From CAZWVA01 sp964636885 (GTDB taxonomy: Bacteria > Desulfobacterota_D > UBA1144 > Nemesobacterales > CSP1-2): 64,000 nt of DNA. The stretch covers positions 1 to 64,000 of the forward strand of contig CAZWVA010000003.1 of the NCBI GenBank assembly GCA_964636885.1, read 5' to 3'. A program made the translations under genes and the position numbers. Positions 1 through 9,710 of the stretch are shown here, one piece after another (position 1 is the first letter of the stretch; every line of letters begins with the position of its first letter). The notes below the pieces were generated by a model, which worked only from the letters and a program-made list of their open reading frames with translations, made no database searches and was not told where the DNA came from.

Positions 1-173
1 CGCATCTTTCGGGGACTAAAGGAATTTTTCTACCTCTCTCCTACTTCCCTCCTCCTTCTTCCTCGCTCCCCTTAATCTGTTAATCTCCAATTTATGTTTA
101 ACGCAGTCCATCACATCCACGGACAAACCTACTGAACCGCCTTTTTCCCTCATTGGAGGATGATGTACGGTCG

Positions 174-202
174 TTGACAGCTAAGATGGTAGGATGTATT
201 TT
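174..202 (+). promoter_or_regulatory. predicted sigma70-type promoter of thrC
   Basis: A perfect -35 TTGACA (174-179) is followed after 17 bases by TATTTT (197-202), a 4/6 match to the -10 consensus. The thrC ATG is at 217, so the untranslated leader would be only about 8 bases. An AGGA at 211-214 is very close to the start codon. The first 173 bases of the window hold no supported gene. Confidence 0.55.
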
Positions 203-216
203 GTTTTAATAGGATT

Positions 217-1557
217 ATGGATAAGTATAGGTCTTGGTTTCAGTGCATAAACGAAGAGTGCGGCGAGACTTATCAACTAAATGAGATAGTCTATCGCTGT
301 AAGAGGTGTGGGAACCTTCTTGAGGTGGTACACGATCTAAAGCCGCTCCGAGAAAGAACACAGGAGAAATGGAAACAGCTTTTCGATTATCGCTATAGAC
401 ACCAGATCTGGCCATATGGAAGCTCTGTCTGGGGAAAGAAGGAATGGGTCTGTCCATACGTGGAAGACGAAAACGTCGTGTCTATGTATGAGGGTGCAAC
501 GAATCTCTTCTGGGCTGAAAGATTCGGAAAACAGGTCGGAGTAGAAGACCTATGGATAAAGATGTGCGGAAACAGCCACACTGGTTCCTTTAAGGATCTG
601 GGGATGACCGTTCTCGTCTCGGTTGTAAAGCAGATGATTGCAGACGGAGTGGATATCCCCGCCGTGGCGTGCGCCTCTACAGGAGACACCTCAGCCGCCC
701 TTTCTGCTTACTGTGCGGCAGCTGGGATCCGTGCCATCGTCTTTCTTCCGAGAAACAAGGTGTCCGTTGCCCAATTGGTTCAGCCCCTTTCAAACGGTGC
801 CCTTGTTCTCTCACTTGATACGGATTTCGATGGCTGTATGGAGATGGTTCAGAAGATATGCACGGAACACAACATATACCTTGCGAACTCCATGAATTCC
901 CTTCGCATAGAGGGGCAAAAGACGGTGAGCATAGAGCTCTGCCAGCAGTTTGACTGGGAGGTGCCAGATTGGGTGATAATCCCGGGTGGGAATCTAGGGA
1001 ACGTATCCGCCCTGGGTAAGGGTTTTCTTATAATGTATGAGCTCGGTCTCATCGACAGGCTTCCAAGGATAGTCTGTGCCCAGGCTGAGCGTGCAAATCC
1101 CCTATACCTAAGCTACCTCAACGGTTTTCGGGAGTTCCATCCTGTAAAGGCCCAGAAGACCCTTGCAAGTGCGATACAGATCGGAAATCCTGTGAGTGTG
1201 AACAAGGCTATAAAGATACTAAAGATGTTTGATGGTATAGTGGAGCAGGCAAGCGAGGAGGAGCTCTCTAACGCCGCTGCGCTTGTGGATAGAACGGGAA
1301 CCTTTAACTGTCCACACACGGGTGTGGCGATAGCGGCCTTCCTAAAACTGCTCGAGAAAAAGGTCTTTAAACCCACCGACAGGGTTGTGATAATCTCCAC
1401 CGCTCACGGGCTTAAATTCGTCGAATTCAAGATCGGGTACCACGAGGGAAAACTGGAGGGGGTTATACCGAAATACGCCAATAAGCCTCTTGAACTCCCA
1501 CCGGATCTGGGGGTTGTAAAGGAGGCTATATTCGAGAATATCGGGGAAGTTGGCTAG
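217..1557 (+). CDS. thrC: threonine synthase
   Basis: PLP enzyme converting O-phosphohomoserine to threonine in the cytoplasm. An N-terminal zinc-ribbon-like segment carries Cys10, Cys15, Cys28 and Cys31. The PLP lysine is Lys126 in the GSFKD motif. A GGNLGN glycine loop around residue 257 fits the cofactor-phosphate site of fold-type II enzymes. The length of 446 aa suits the zinc-ribbon-bearing threonine synthases. It starts at ATG behind its own promoter and looks monocistronic. Its TAG stop directly abuts the TAG stop of the convergent hydrolase gene with no intergenic base. Cysteate or diaminopropionate synthases share the fold, but the motif set fits ThrC best. Confidence 0.9.
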   Translation: MDKYRSWFQCINEECGETYQLNEIVYRCKRCGNLLEVVHDLKPLRERTQEKWKQLFDYRYRHQIWPYGSSVWGKKEWVCPYVEDENVVSMYEGATNLFWAERFGKQVGVEDLWIKMCGNSHTGSFKDLGMTVLVSVVKQMIADGVDIPAVACASTGDTSAALSAYCAAAGIRAIVFLPRNKVSVAQLVQPLSNGALVLSLDTDFDGCMEMVQKICTEHNIYLANSMNSLRIEGQKTVSIELCQQFDWEVPDWVIIPGGNLGNVSALGKGFLIMYELGLIDRLPRIVCAQAERANPLYLSYLNGFREFHPVKAQKTLASAIQIGNPVSVNKAIKILKMFDGIVEQASEEELSNAAALVDRTGTFNCPHTGVAIAAFLKLLEKKVFKPTDRVVIISTAHGLKFVEFKIGYHEGKLEGVIPKYANKPLELPPDLGVVKEAIFENIGEVG

Positions 1558-2331
1558 CTAAAGCGAATCCAGAAACCCAAGAAGGACCCGGTTAAACTCA
1601 TCGGGTTTTTCCTGCATCATAAAGTGTCCTGCACCCTTTATCACATAGAGCCTCGAACCCTGGATCTTGCGGTTAAGGAACTCACCGTATTTTACTGGGG
1701 TTAAAACGTCTTCCTCCCCAGAGACTATTAGGGTGGGGGCTTTTATGGTTCCGACCTCATCCGTTATGTCGAATTCATCGCAGGCCATTAAGTCCAGGTA
1801 TGAGATCTCCTGAGGCGTTCTCTTTAGACTCTCCTTGAATTTTATCTTGAGCTCCTCGGGCGAAGAGCCCGCAAATGAGCGGGTCGGTGCTACCTCACAA
1901 AAAACCTCATAGTTGTTTTTTACGGCAAGGAGGGTTTCTCTTGCGACCCGAAGCCTTGCCCCTGTGCCCACAAGAACACAGGCATAAACCCTTTCTGGAT
2001 AATCGATCGCAAAGACCTGGGCTATCCCGCCTCCCATCGAATGCCCAACGAGTATGAGCCTGTCAAGGCCAAGGGTATCGCTAAAGTCCTTTAGAAACCC
2101 TGTGTATTCGCCGATGGTTCTACAACCGCTTCCCTGTGATGTGCCGTGCCCGGGAAGATCGGGTATAAGGAGGTTAAACCTTGGATGGTTTTTAAATGCA
2201 TCGACCTGGTACTCCCACGTGGCGAGGCTTTGTCCAGCCCCATGGACCATTAGAATCGTGGGGCGTGATTTCCTGGTGTTTTCCCCTTCTACGTATCCTA
2301 TTCTGAGTCCTCTTACTGAAACGTAGGGCAT
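1558..2331 (-). CDS. alpha/beta-fold hydrolase
   Basis: 257-aa cytoplasmic alpha/beta hydrolase. It has the oxyanion-hole motif HGAG at 30-33, the nucleophile elbow GHSMGG with Ser98, a likely acid at Asp208 and the catalytic His236 in GAGHF. This is a complete triad in the order usual for the family. The substrate cannot be predicted; carboxylesterase, lactonase or C-C hydrolase activity are all possible. It is the last gene of a minus-strand run that begins with maf at 5079, lying 5 bases after the DUF167 gene. It begins at ATG. Confidence 0.85.
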   Translation of the reverse strand: MPYVSVRGLRIGYVEGENTRKSRPTILMVHGAGQSLATWEYQVDAFKNHPRFNLLIPDLPGHGTSQGSGCRTIGEYTGFLKDFSDTLGLDRLILVGHSMGGGIAQVFAIDYPERVYACVLVGTGARLRVARETLLAVKNNYEVFCEVAPTRSFAGSSPEELKIKFKESLKRTPQEISYLDLMACDEFDITDEVGTIKAPTLIVSGEEDVLTPVKYGEFLNRKIQGSRLYVIKGAGHFMMQEKPDEFNRVLLGFLDSL

Positions 2332-2336
2332 AGCGA

Positions 2337-2630
2337 CTAACCGGAAAGCCTTCTCATAAACGAATAGTATTCGTCACGACCAAGACCGGAGATCCTAACG
2401 GTCTTAAGTCTAGATGTCTCTCCCCTCACTATCTCCACCCTCGATTTTGGAACCCCTAGTTCCCTTGCTATAACCTCCCTTAGCCTCTCATTTGCCCTTC
2501 CGCCCTCTGGAGGGGCCGTGACCCTTACTTTGATCCTTCCGTTCTGAAGCCCTAATACCTCATCACGGGACGATCTGGGTTGAACCTGAACCTCGATGGT
2601 TACTTGGGGTTCTTTTCTTATATCTGTCAA
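2337..2630 (-). CDS. DUF167 (YggU-family) protein
   Basis: 97-aa small basic protein with the pattern VQVQPRSSRDEV...RIKVRVTAPPEGGRANERL, typical of the YggU/DUF167 family, whose biochemical role is not settled. It begins with TTG at 2630. An upstream AAGGAG with about 7 bases of spacing supports this unusual start. It follows the YggT gene, and the order yggS-proC-yggT-DUF167 is a recurrent bacterial arrangement. Confidence 0.85.
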   Translation of the reverse strand: MTDIRKEPQVTIEVQVQPRSSRDEVLGLQNGRIKVRVTAPPEGGRANERLREVIARELGVPKSRVEIVRGETSRLKTVRISGLGRDEYYSFMRRLSG

Positions 2631-2652
2631 GGGAACGCTCCTTACACCTCTA

Positions 2653-2961
2653 CTAAAAGGCGCCGGTCTTTAACCTGACTCCGAGATCCGATAGACTCCC
2701 TATGAGGAACGTATCTATGAAATATATAGCCACAAAAACCAGAATTGGAGAGAGGTCTATCCCGCCAATAGGGGGAATGATCCTTCTTATGTGTCTTAGC
2801 ACGGGCTCTGTTGCTCTGTAGAGGAAGTTTACAATTGGGTTATAGGGGTCCGGGTTTACCCAGGAAATCAGCGCCCTTATTATTATGATCCACATATACA
2901 CGTACAATAGATAATGCAGTGCGAGTGCCAGTGCCATAATGAGATTCCCAATAATGAACAT
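2653..2961 (-). CDS. YggT-family membrane protein
   Basis: About 102 aa with two hydrophobic segments, near residues 3-30 and 70-95, separated by the RALISWVNPDPYNPIVNFLYRATEPVLRPIRR-like family signature (here ending LRHIRR). YggT proteins are inner-membrane proteins linked to cell-envelope or division-site organisation; the exact role is unknown. A GTG at 2964 is possible, but the ATG at 2961 has better spacing (6 bases) from GGAGG. The ATG shares its A with the TGA stop of proC, so translation is probably coupled. Confidence 0.85.
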   Translation of the reverse strand: MFIIGNLIMALALALHYLLYVYMWIIIIRALISWVNPDPYNPIVNFLYRATEPVLRHIRRIIPPIGGIDLSPILVFVAIYFIDTFLIGSLSDLGVRLKTGAF

Positions 2962-3776
2962 CACTTTCCTCCCTTGGATAGTTCTTTTGAACGACGGGTG
3001 GCGGATTCAACGGCTGATATAACGCCTCCCCTAAATCCACGAATCTCTAGCTCTTTTATCCCCTCGATCGTTGTCCCGGACGGGGATGAGACCCTGTCTT
3101 TTAGCTCCGCTGGATGGATCCCGCTTTCGAGAACCATTTTTGCGGTTCCATAGACGGTTTGCGCTGCAAGGGCCGTGGCCATGTTTCTTGAAAGCCCCAT
3201 TTTGACCCCACCATCCGAAAGCGACTCTATAAACATCGCTACAAAGGCCGGGCCGCTACCGCTAAGCCCTGTAACAGCATCGAGAAGGCCTTCATCTTCA
3301 ACCGTATAGGCGATCCCTATGGATCTAAAGATCCTGATTATGTTCTCCCTCTCCCCTCCGCTTAGAAGAGGGTTACAGTAGATGACAGAGGCCCCTGCAA
3401 GTACAAGAGCGGGGGTATTTGGCATAACCCGAACTATCTTTGCCTTCTTTTTTATTATCTCGGAGATGAAAGAGGTCTTAATCCCAGCCGCTATTGATAT
3501 GATGATCTTCTTAGGCGATAGAAGCCCCTTTATTTCGGATAGAACCCCGTTTACCTGGTTGGGCTTTACGGCAATCACTACGATGTCTGAAGACCTTACG
3601 ACCTCCGTGTTCTTTCGTGAGGTTTTAACGCCGTAGAGAGAGGACATAAGACCCAGTCTCTCCTCTGCTACATCGCTCATGGTTATCCGATCCTTTGTGA
3701 ATATACCGGATAAGAGAAGCCCCTTCACCAAGGCCTCAGCCATGTTTCCAGCACCAATAAATCCGATCCTTTGCAT
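2961..3776 (-). CDS. proC: pyrroline-5-carboxylate reductase
   Basis: 271-aa enzyme for the last step of proline synthesis, the NAD(P)H-dependent reduction of 1-pyrroline-5-carboxylate. The N-terminal Rossmann motif IGFIGAGNMAEAL lies at residues 4-16. The family signatures VRVMPNTPA and LSGSGPAFV and the C-terminal SSPSGTT helix region are all present. Length is normal. It starts at ATG 15 bases after the YggS-family gene and overlaps yggT by one base, so it belongs to the same transcript. Confidence 0.93.
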   Translation of the reverse strand: MQRIGFIGAGNMAEALVKGLLLSGIFTKDRITMSDVAEERLGLMSSLYGVKTSRKNTEVVRSSDIVVIAVKPNQVNGVLSEIKGLLSPKKIIISIAAGIKTSFISEIIKKKAKIVRVMPNTPALVLAGASVIYCNPLLSGGERENIIRIFRSIGIAYTVEDEGLLDAVTGLSGSGPAFVAMFIESLSDGGVKMGLSRNMATALAAQTVYGTAKMVLESGIHPAELKDRVSSPSGTTIEGIKELEIRGFRGGVISAVESATRRSKELSKGGK

Positions 3777-3791
3777 CTAATTCTCCCATTC

Positions 3792-4496
3792 CTATGTATC
3801 AGCCGATCTAGGTCCAAATATCGCCGTCCCTATCCTTACAATCGTTGCCCCCTCTTCGATTGCGGCTTCGAAGTCCCCACTCATCCCCATAGAGAGCTCT
3901 CTCAAACCCGGAAACATCTCCCTTAGCCTGTCCCTCAGATCTCTTAGTTGCCTGAAATAGGGACGGGTCATCTCCGGATCGTCAAAAAAGGGGGGCATCG
4001 TCATGAGGCCCTCCACTTTGATGCGAGGAAACCTTTCCATTTCTACCAGAAAACCCTCAAGATGTTCGGGCATAATCCCACCCTTTGCCTCTTCTCCGGC
4101 TATGTTCACTTCGATTAGAACAGGAACCATTGTTCCCAGTCTTTCCGCCCTCTTCTCTATCTCCTCGGCAACGGGCAGTCTATCGAGTGAGTGAATGAGA
4201 TCGACTCTATCAAGTATATATTTAACCTTATTCCTCTGAAGACGCCCTATAAAGTGCCATTTGATTCTTCTGCCAAGGACCTTTTCAACGATATCACTCT
4301 TTTCTCTGAGTTCCTGTGCGTAGTTCTCTCCAAATGTATCGATGCCGCTCCGTGCGGCCTCTACGATCCTCTCAGGGGCGACCCCCTTTGTCACGGCAAC
4401 GAGCCTTATTTCTCTAGCATCCCTTCCGGCCCTAAGAGCTGCTCTTTCTATCCTCTCTTTAACGCCTTTTAGGTTTTCGACTATTCCCATCTTCAC
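3792..4496 (-). CDS. YggS-family PLP homeostasis protein
   Basis: 234-aa single-domain fold-III PLP-binding protein. The cofactor lysine is probably Lys37 in LVAVTKG, with the GENYAQEL, WHFIGRLQRNK and SMGMSGDFEAAIEEG signatures. YggS/PROSC proteins buffer pyridoxal phosphate and have no known catalytic activity. It starts at GTG 4496, with AAGG about 7 bases upstream; an ATG two codons later is an alternative. The start lies inside the end of maf, an overlap of 38 bases, so the two genes are likely co-translated. Confidence 0.9.
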   Translation of the reverse strand: MKMGIVENLKGVKERIERAALRAGRDAREIRLVAVTKGVAPERIVEAARSGIDTFGENYAQELREKSDIVEKVLGRRIKWHFIGRLQRNKVKYILDRVDLIHSLDRLPVAEEIEKRAERLGTMVPVLIEVNIAGEEAKGGIMPEHLEGFLVEMERFPRIKVEGLMTMPPFFDDPEMTRPYFRQLRDLRDRLREMFPGLRELSMGMSGDFEAAIEEGATIVRIGTAIFGPRSADT

Positions 4497-5079
4497 TAAA
4501 GAGCCTTAGGATCCCGAGTTTCGTCAGTACGTCAACCAACTGGGATAGAGGAAGCCCGACGACGTTTGTATAGGAGCCGTGTATCTCCTCTATCATGAAG
4601 GCTCCGATGCCCTGAGCCCCATATGCTCCGGCTTTATCCATTGGTTCTCCCGTTTTAATGTAACCTTCTATTTCCCACGGTGCAAGGGCTTTAATTTTAA
4701 CCCTGCTCTCTACTGTTTCACTATGGAGAATCTCGCCCTTTGGCCTTACGATAGAGAACGCGGTAATGACCCGGTGCTCCCTTCCCGAAATCCTCTCGAG
4801 CATCGATTTCGCTTCTCCTTCATCTCGGGGCTTACCCAGTATCTCGCCGTCTATAACGACGATTGTATCTGCTCCTATCACAACGCAATCTTCATCCAAT
4901 CTCCCTGCCACGGACAGTGCCTTCTCCATAGAAACCCTGAGAGCAAAACCCTCTGGGGATTCGCCTTTAAGGGGAATCTCATCCATAAGGGACGGGATTA
5001 CATAGAAACCTATTCCCAGCTTTCTAAGGAGTTCTTTTCTTCTTGGGGATGAGGAGGCAAGGACTATCTTTAGCGGCAT
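4459..5079 (-). CDS. Maf-family nucleoside triphosphate pyrophosphatase
   Basis: 206-aa house-cleaning nucleotide pyrophosphatase. The N-terminal LASSSPRRKELL motif, GADTIVV (catalytic Asp region), LGKPRDEGEAKSML and KAGAYGAQG are canonical for Maf. The family hydrolyses dTTP/UTP or modified nucleotides; the exact specificity cannot be read here. It is the first gene of the minus-strand operon maf-yggS-proC-yggT-DUF167-hydrolase. It starts at ATG 5079. Confidence 0.9.
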   Translation of the reverse strand: MPLKIVLASSSPRRKELLRKLGIGFYVIPSLMDEIPLKGESPEGFALRVSMEKALSVAGRLDEDCVVIGADTIVVIDGEILGKPRDEGEAKSMLERISGREHRVITAFSIVRPKGEILHSETVESRVKIKALAPWEIEGYIKTGEPMDKAGAYGAQGIGAFMIEEIHGSYTNVVGLPLSQLVDVLTKLGILRLFSEDGNSRKPKRR

Positions 5080-5184
5080 CTCAGGTTAATATTAACTGTA
5101 AATCGACCCTTCTTTCTACGGCTAATAGATTAACCCAAAGGAGAACGCAAGTTCGATCGTCTCTGCGATCATCTCTCTATTAAC

Positions 5185-5213
5185 TTGAAAACCTCTTCTA
5201 TACCGAATAAACT
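5185..5213 (+). promoter_or_regulatory. predicted promoter of prmC-murA-hisG
   Basis: A -35 TTGAAA (5185-5190), 17 bases of spacer and -10 TAAACT (5208-5213, 4/6). It lies about 20 bases before the prmC ATG in the divergent maf/prmC interval. Confidence 0.4.
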
Positions 5214-5233
5214 CTTTCTACCGTAACGGGAGA

Positions 5234-6100
5234 ATGAAGGATAAAAAGGCCATATCGCTTGGGGAGATCTACATCTTTGGAAAAGACCGAATGATGGAAT
5301 CCGGGATAGAGAATCCGGGGCTTGAGGCATCGCTTCTCCTATCTAGGGCCTTGGGTATAAGAGTCCTAGACATCTACGTCCATCCCGAAAGGGAGGTTAA
5401 TCCGGATGGGGTGGAGTGGTTTTACCGGTTGTTAGAAAGGAGGATAAAGAGAGAGCCCTTGGCCTACATACTGGGTGAAAAGGAGTTTTATTCGAGGTCT
5501 TTTATCGTGACTCCAGACGTTCTTATTCCGAGACCTGAGACGGAGACCTTGGTGGAGGAGGCCTTAAGAACGGTGGAAAAGATCCCCTTGCCGTCGGTAA
5601 TCGATGTCGGCACGGGAAGCGGCTGTGTTAGCGTAACCCTTGGTTGTGAATGTAGGGATGCAAGGATTACGGCCTCAGACATCTCCCTGGGGGCCCTCAT
5701 GGTTGCAAGGGAAAACGCTAGAAGGCATGGGGTCTCCGATAGGATCTCGCTCGTCTGCTCTGATCTTTTAGGCTGTTTTAAGGAGAGGTCCTTCGATATC
5801 GTTCTTTCAAATCCCCCTTACGTTGCCTCAAGCGATTATCCCGGTCTTCAGCCGGAGGTAAGGGATTTTGAGCCAAAGGTATCCCTTCTCGGCGGGGAGG
5901 ATGGGCTTGATTTTATACGTAGAATCGCACTCGAAGCAAGGGGGGTTCTTAAAGAGGGTGGTTGGTGTATTATCGAGATCGGAGCCGGTCAGGCCAAACG
6001 GGCGTGGGAGGTATTTGAGGAATCCGGTTTTAACGATATCTCTATTACGAGTGACCTATTGGGAATAGAGAGGGTGATTAAGGGAAAATGGACAGGATAG
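5234..6100 (+). CDS. prmC: peptide chain release factor N5-glutamine methyltransferase
   Basis: 288 aa. PrmC methylates the glutamine of the GGQ motif in release factors RF1 and RF2 using SAM. An N-terminal helical domain (about residues 1-85) precedes a class I methyltransferase domain with SAM motif DVGTGSG (124-130) and the catalytic NPPY at 193-196. It heads a tight operon in which murA overlaps it by 13 bases. The gene prfA, a frequent upstream partner, is not here. ATG start. Confidence 0.92.
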   Translation: MKDKKAISLGEIYIFGKDRMMESGIENPGLEASLLLSRALGIRVLDIYVHPEREVNPDGVEWFYRLLERRIKREPLAYILGEKEFYSRSFIVTPDVLIPRPETETLVEEALRTVEKIPLPSVIDVGTGSGCVSVTLGCECRDARITASDISLGALMVARENARRHGVSDRISLVCSDLLGCFKERSFDIVLSNPPYVASSDYPGLQPEVRDFEPKVSLLGGEDGLDFIRRIALEARGVLKEGGWCIIEIGAGQAKRAWEVFEESGFNDISITSDLLGIERVIKGKWTG

Positions 6101-7344
6101 TCGTCGAGGGAGGAAAGAGACTAGAAGGCGAGGTCAGTGTAAGCGGGGCTAAAAACGCCGTTCTCCCTCTCATGGCGGCCTGCATTCTTACTGAGGGTAG
6201 GAGCACCTTTACGAATGTCCCCGACCTGGCAGACGTTAGAACCATGTCAAGACTCCTAAGGATCCTGGGGGCGGAGGTGGGGTATGAAAACGGGGTTCTC
6301 TCAATCGATGCGAGCCGTATAAACAACTGGGTTGCCCCTTATGAACTCGTAAAGACGATGCGGGCTTCGGTTCTCGTTCTCGGCCCCCTCATAGCTAGGT
6401 TCGGTCGTGCCAGGGTTTCCCTTCCAGGTGGGTGCGCGATCGGGGAGAGGCCGATTGACCAGCATTTAAAGGGTCTTGGTATTCTTGGGGCGAGTATCGA
6501 GATCGAGGAGGGATATATAGAGGCTACCGCCTCGAGGCTCAGGGGAGGTATAGTTCCCTTTGACATTTCGACCGTTACGGGTACGGAAAACATCATGCTC
6601 GCCTCGGTGCTTGCCGATGGGGAGACGGTGCTTCTTAATGCCGCCTGTGAGCCAGAGGTTACGGAGCTTGCAAACGTGCTCAACAAGATGGGTGCGAGGA
6701 TCCAGGGTGCGGGTACGGATATAATCACAATCAAGGGTGTGGACAGGCTCTATCCCGTAGAGGGACACAGTGTAATGCCCGACAGAATCGAGGCGGGAAC
6801 CTTTATGGTTGCCTCTGTTCTCACAAGGGGCGATCTCCTAATCAGGAACTGCAGATTTGAGAACGTTGGAGCCATAGTCGGAAAACTGCTCGAGGTAGGT
6901 GCGGAGGTATCCCGCGTGGATGGTGGGATAAGGGTGAGAGGTGGTGATAGGATAAAAAGCGTTGACATCGCCACGCTTCCCTATCCCGGCTTTCCTACGG
7001 ACATGCAGGCCCAGATGATGACACTCATGAGTGTAGCGGACGGCCTCAGTGTTATAACGGAAAACATATTCCAGCAGAGGTTTATGCACGTGGGGGAACT
7101 GAGGAGGATGGGAGCCGACATAAAACTCGTCGGGAATAGCGCCGTTGTGAGAGGGGTTCCGTACCTTAGCGGTGCTCCCATAATGGCAAGCGATCTTAGG
7201 GCAAGTGCATCGCTTGTCCTTGCCGGGCTCGCGGCCCAGGGAAGGACCCAGATATCCAGGGTCTACCATCTCGACCGTGGATACGAGAGACTAGATAAAA
7301 AGCTAGAAACGGTAGGAGCAAGGATCTGGAGGGAAGAAGAGTGA
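6088..7344 (+). CDS. murA: UDP-N-acetylglucosamine 1-carboxyvinyltransferase
   Basis: 418-aa cytoplasmic enzyme for the first committed step of peptidoglycan synthesis, transfer of enolpyruvate from PEP to UDP-GlcNAc. The N-terminal SGAKNAVLP motif contains Lys22-Asn23. The fosfomycin-target cysteine is present as Cys116 in [10 protein letters not shown], so this is not an Asp-variant natural resistance form. Length and the two inside-out barrel domains match the family. It overlaps prmC by 13 bases and hisG by 4 bases (GTGA). Confidence 0.95.
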   Translation: MDRIVVEGGKRLEGEVSVSGAKNAVLPLMAACILTEGRSTFTNVPDLADVRTMSRLLRILGAEVGYENGVLSIDASRINNWVAPYELVKTMRASVLVLGPLIARFGRARVSLPGGCAIGERPIDQHLKGLGILGASIEIEEGYIEATASRLRGGIVPFDISTVTGTENIMLASVLADGETVLLNAACEPEVTELANVLNKMGARIQGAGTDIITIKGVDRLYPVEGHSVMPDRIEAGTFMVASVLTRGDLLIRNCRFENVGAIVGKLLEVGAEVSRVDGGIRVRGGDRIKSVDIATLPYPGFPTDMQAQMMTLMSVADGLSVITENIFQQRFMHVGELRRMGADIKLVGNSAVVRGVPYLSGAPIMASDLRASASLVLAGLAAQGRTQISRVYHLDRGYERLDKKLETVGARIWREEE

Positions 7345-7967
7345 TCACCGTTGCGATCTCACGTGGGAGGATCTTAAGTGAGGCCTCTGGGCTTTTGAGA
7401 AAGGCCGGGTTTTCGGTAGGGGAGATTTTAAACGACTCGAGGAAGCTCATCTTTGAGTATCCGGAGGACGGGATAAAGGCCCTTATAATACGCCCCACCG
7501 ATGTGCCAGCCTATGTGGAGTACGGAGCGGCGGACTGTGGAATCGTGGGTAAGGATACGCTGATAGAGGAGAAGCACGATCTATACGAGCCTCTCGATCT
7601 TCAGATAGGGAGATGCAAGCTGGTTGTCGCTGCCCGGAAGGGATTCGATTTCTCTTCGACCAGGATCCTCAGGGTTGCGACGAAGTATCCAAGGATCGCG
7701 CACGAGCACTTTGCAAAGAAGGGAATAAGCGCCGAGATCGTAAAGCTCTACGGTTCTGTAGAGCTTGCTCCTCTTGTCGGGCTCTCGGATGTCATAGTGG
7801 ATTTAACCGCGACCGGGGAGACCCTTAGAAAGAACAAACTCGTTGTAATCGAGGAGATCGCCGATATCACGGCAAGGCTCGTCGTAAACAGGGTAAGCAT
7901 GAAGGTTAAGTCGAACGAGATAAAGGAGCTTGTAAGGAAACTGAAAAAGGTCCGCGATATCAGGTAG
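7341..7967 (+). CDS. hisG: ATP phosphoribosyltransferase, short form
   Basis: 208-aa catalytic subunit for the first step of histidine synthesis. The ISRGRI start, the DCGIVGKD motif and the phosphate-binding signature [12 protein letters not shown] are recognisable. The length shows the short form, which lacks the C-terminal regulatory domain and in known systems needs a HisZ partner; none lies in this window. It starts at GTG in a GTGA overlap with the murA stop, so translation is coupled. Confidence 0.93.
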   Translation: MITVAISRGRILSEASGLLRKAGFSVGEILNDSRKLIFEYPEDGIKALIIRPTDVPAYVEYGAADCGIVGKDTLIEEKHDLYEPLDLQIGRCKLVVAARKGFDFSSTRILRVATKYPRIAHEHFAKKGISAEIVKLYGSVELAPLVGLSDVIVDLTATGETLRKNKLVVIEEIADITARLVVNRVSMKVKSNEIKELVRKLKKVRDIR

Positions 7968-8010
7968 CCTTCCAATACCATCCAGGGACTTATATCACAT
8001 CCTAAATGCC

Positions 8011-8472
8011 ATGTGGTTTTCTATAAGAAACGTCGATCCCCGGCCGATTCTGCGCGAGCTTCTTGAGGTCTACAAGAGGGCATATGAGGAGTGGGAGGAA
8101 TACGCCTACCACACGGATCGGAGGATCCTGGACTATATAAAATGGCTAGGGAAAAGGGCTCCGGAGGGCTTCCTAGTGGCCTTTGTCGACGGAAGGCCGG
8201 TAGGATTCGTAGCGGTTGATTACAACTGGATTGACTACAAAGGGGACCCTGTAGGGGAGATACATGAGCTTGTCGTCGATCCGGAATTCCAGTATAAGGG
8301 GATAGGCAAAGGGCTTTTACTCGCCGGTCTTAATGTGCTCGTTGAAAGGGGGTGCCGTAGGTTCGGCCTCTGGGTCGGCAAGGGGAACATAAGGGCCCAG
8401 TCGCTTTATAGAAGCCTGGGCTTCCGGATAGAGGAGAGGGGAGGCGTTTGGATTCGTATGGTGAAGGACTAG
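8011..8472 (+). CDS. GNAT-family N-acetyltransferase
   Basis: 153-aa acetyl-CoA-dependent acyltransferase. Motif A is visible as ELVVDPEFQYKGIGKGLL (Q-x-x-G-x-G-K), followed by NIRAQSLYRSLGF. The N-terminal 55 residues are rich in Tyr, Glu and Trp and give no substrate clue. It lies 43 bases downstream of hisG on the same strand and may be read through from that operon. ATG start without a strong Shine-Dalgarno. Confidence 0.8.
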   Translation: MWFSIRNVDPRPILRELLEVYKRAYEEWEEYAYHTDRRILDYIKWLGKRAPEGFLVAFVDGRPVGFVAVDYNWIDYKGDPVGEIHELVVDPEFQYKGIGKGLLLAGLNVLVERGCRRFGLWVGKGNIRAQSLYRSLGFRIEERGGVWIRMVKD

Positions 8473-8482
8473 AAGTGTGGGT

Positions 8483-9574
8483 TCACGATTGAGTATCGGA
8501 GATCTCTTCGATTACGTGGTAGAGGACCTTGGTTGCGGCCACGACCTCGTTTAGCTCGACGTGTTCATATGGCGTATGGGCTACGGCAAGCCTCCCCGGT
8601 CCAAAAACGACGCTTGGAATCCCCCCTGAAACGAGGTTCCCAGCATCGGTCCAGCTCTTTATGGCTCCAAACCTCGGCTCCTCACCTAGTGCCCTTCTAT
8701 ATGCCCTCTTTACAATCTGAACTACCCTCTCGTCTATTCCCAATTCAAAAGGCGGGTCTATATCGACAAACTCTGACCTTGCCCCATTTTTCTCGAAGAG
8801 CCGAATGAGTTCTTTCTTGGCGTCTTCCACATTCTGCCCTGGAAGGACCCTGAAGTCAACAAATAGCTCGCACCTGTGGGGGACGATGAGGGCGTTTCCA
8901 CCTCCCTTAATCTCCATTATGTTGAAGCCGCCTTCTCCGATGAGTGGATGGTATCCCTTTATAAAATCCAGGTCTCTGAAGGCCTCGATGAGGGAGATGG
9001 CCTTCATGATCGGGTTATCCCCGGACTCAAAATCGCCTCCGTGTGCGGGGATGCCAGTGATCTCGATTCGGACCTCTATGGAGCCAGCTTCCGCATGGCA
9101 TATCACGAGTTCGGTTGGCTCAAACACCACTGCACCCTCGGCTTGGATTGCCTCTGGAAGTACCTTTGAGCCTAAGCCCTCCTGTTCCTCATCCACTGTG
9201 AAAGCAACGGCAATGTCGTCTGTCTTCATCCCCTTTCCACGGGCGATCTCCAGGGCGATAAGTAGTGCGGCGATTCCTGCTTTGGTATCAACGCTTCCCC
9301 TCCCGTAGAGGCATCCACCTTCGATCCTAGGTGAATAGGGATCCGGGTGTCCGAAATCGGGAACGGTGTCGACATGGGCCGAAAACAGGATCTTGGGGCT
9401 TGGATGCAGGGCCGAGATCAGGTTGAACCTGTCCCCTATAACCCTCTGCCTATATGTGGGGAGCCCGAGCCCTTTAAGACGGGTCTCCAGATACGAAACG
9501 ATCTCCTGTTCCTGTCCACTATAGCTTCTAATAGAGACGAGTCGTGATAACTCCTCTTTTATCCTCTCTTCCAC
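8483..9574 (-). CDS. M20-family metallopeptidase (ArgE/DapE-like deacylase)
   Basis: 363-aa di-zinc amidohydrolase. Metal ligands and catalytic residues are visible: His67 and Asp69 in SAHVDTVPD, Asp96 in GRGSVDTKAG and Glu129/130 in VDEEQEG. A dimerisation domain lies around residues 165-275 and a C-terminal HTPYEHV supplies the last histidine. The family includes acetylornithine deacetylase, succinyl-diaminopimelate desuccinylase and LysK-type enzymes; which one applies cannot be decided. It starts with GTG at 9574 and is convergent with the GNAT gene. Confidence 0.85.
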   Translation of the reverse strand: MEERIKEELSRLVSIRSYSGQEQEIVSYLETRLKGLGLPTYRQRVIGDRFNLISALHPSPKILFSAHVDTVPDFGHPDPYSPRIEGGCLYGRGSVDTKAGIAALLIALEIARGKGMKTDDIAVAFTVDEEQEGLGSKVLPEAIQAEGAVVFEPTELVICHAEAGSIEVRIEITGIPAHGGDFESGDNPIMKAISLIEAFRDLDFIKGYHPLIGEGGFNIMEIKGGGNALIVPHRCELFVDFRVLPGQNVEDAKKELIRLFEKNGARSEFVDIDPPFELGIDERVVQIVKRAYRRALGEEPRFGAIKSWTDAGNLVSGGIPSVVFGPGRLAVAHTPYEHVELNEVVAATKVLYHVIEEISDTQS

Positions 9575-9710
9575 TTAACACCCCATACCGAGTTCGGAGA
9601 ACTAGAAAGGTACAGCGAATCGAATGGACTGTCAACGGTTCCTCAGGTTGAGAATCCGACTGAAAATGGTAAATTAGCTTTTTCATTCAAGCGAGAAAAG
9701 GGCGGTGTTT

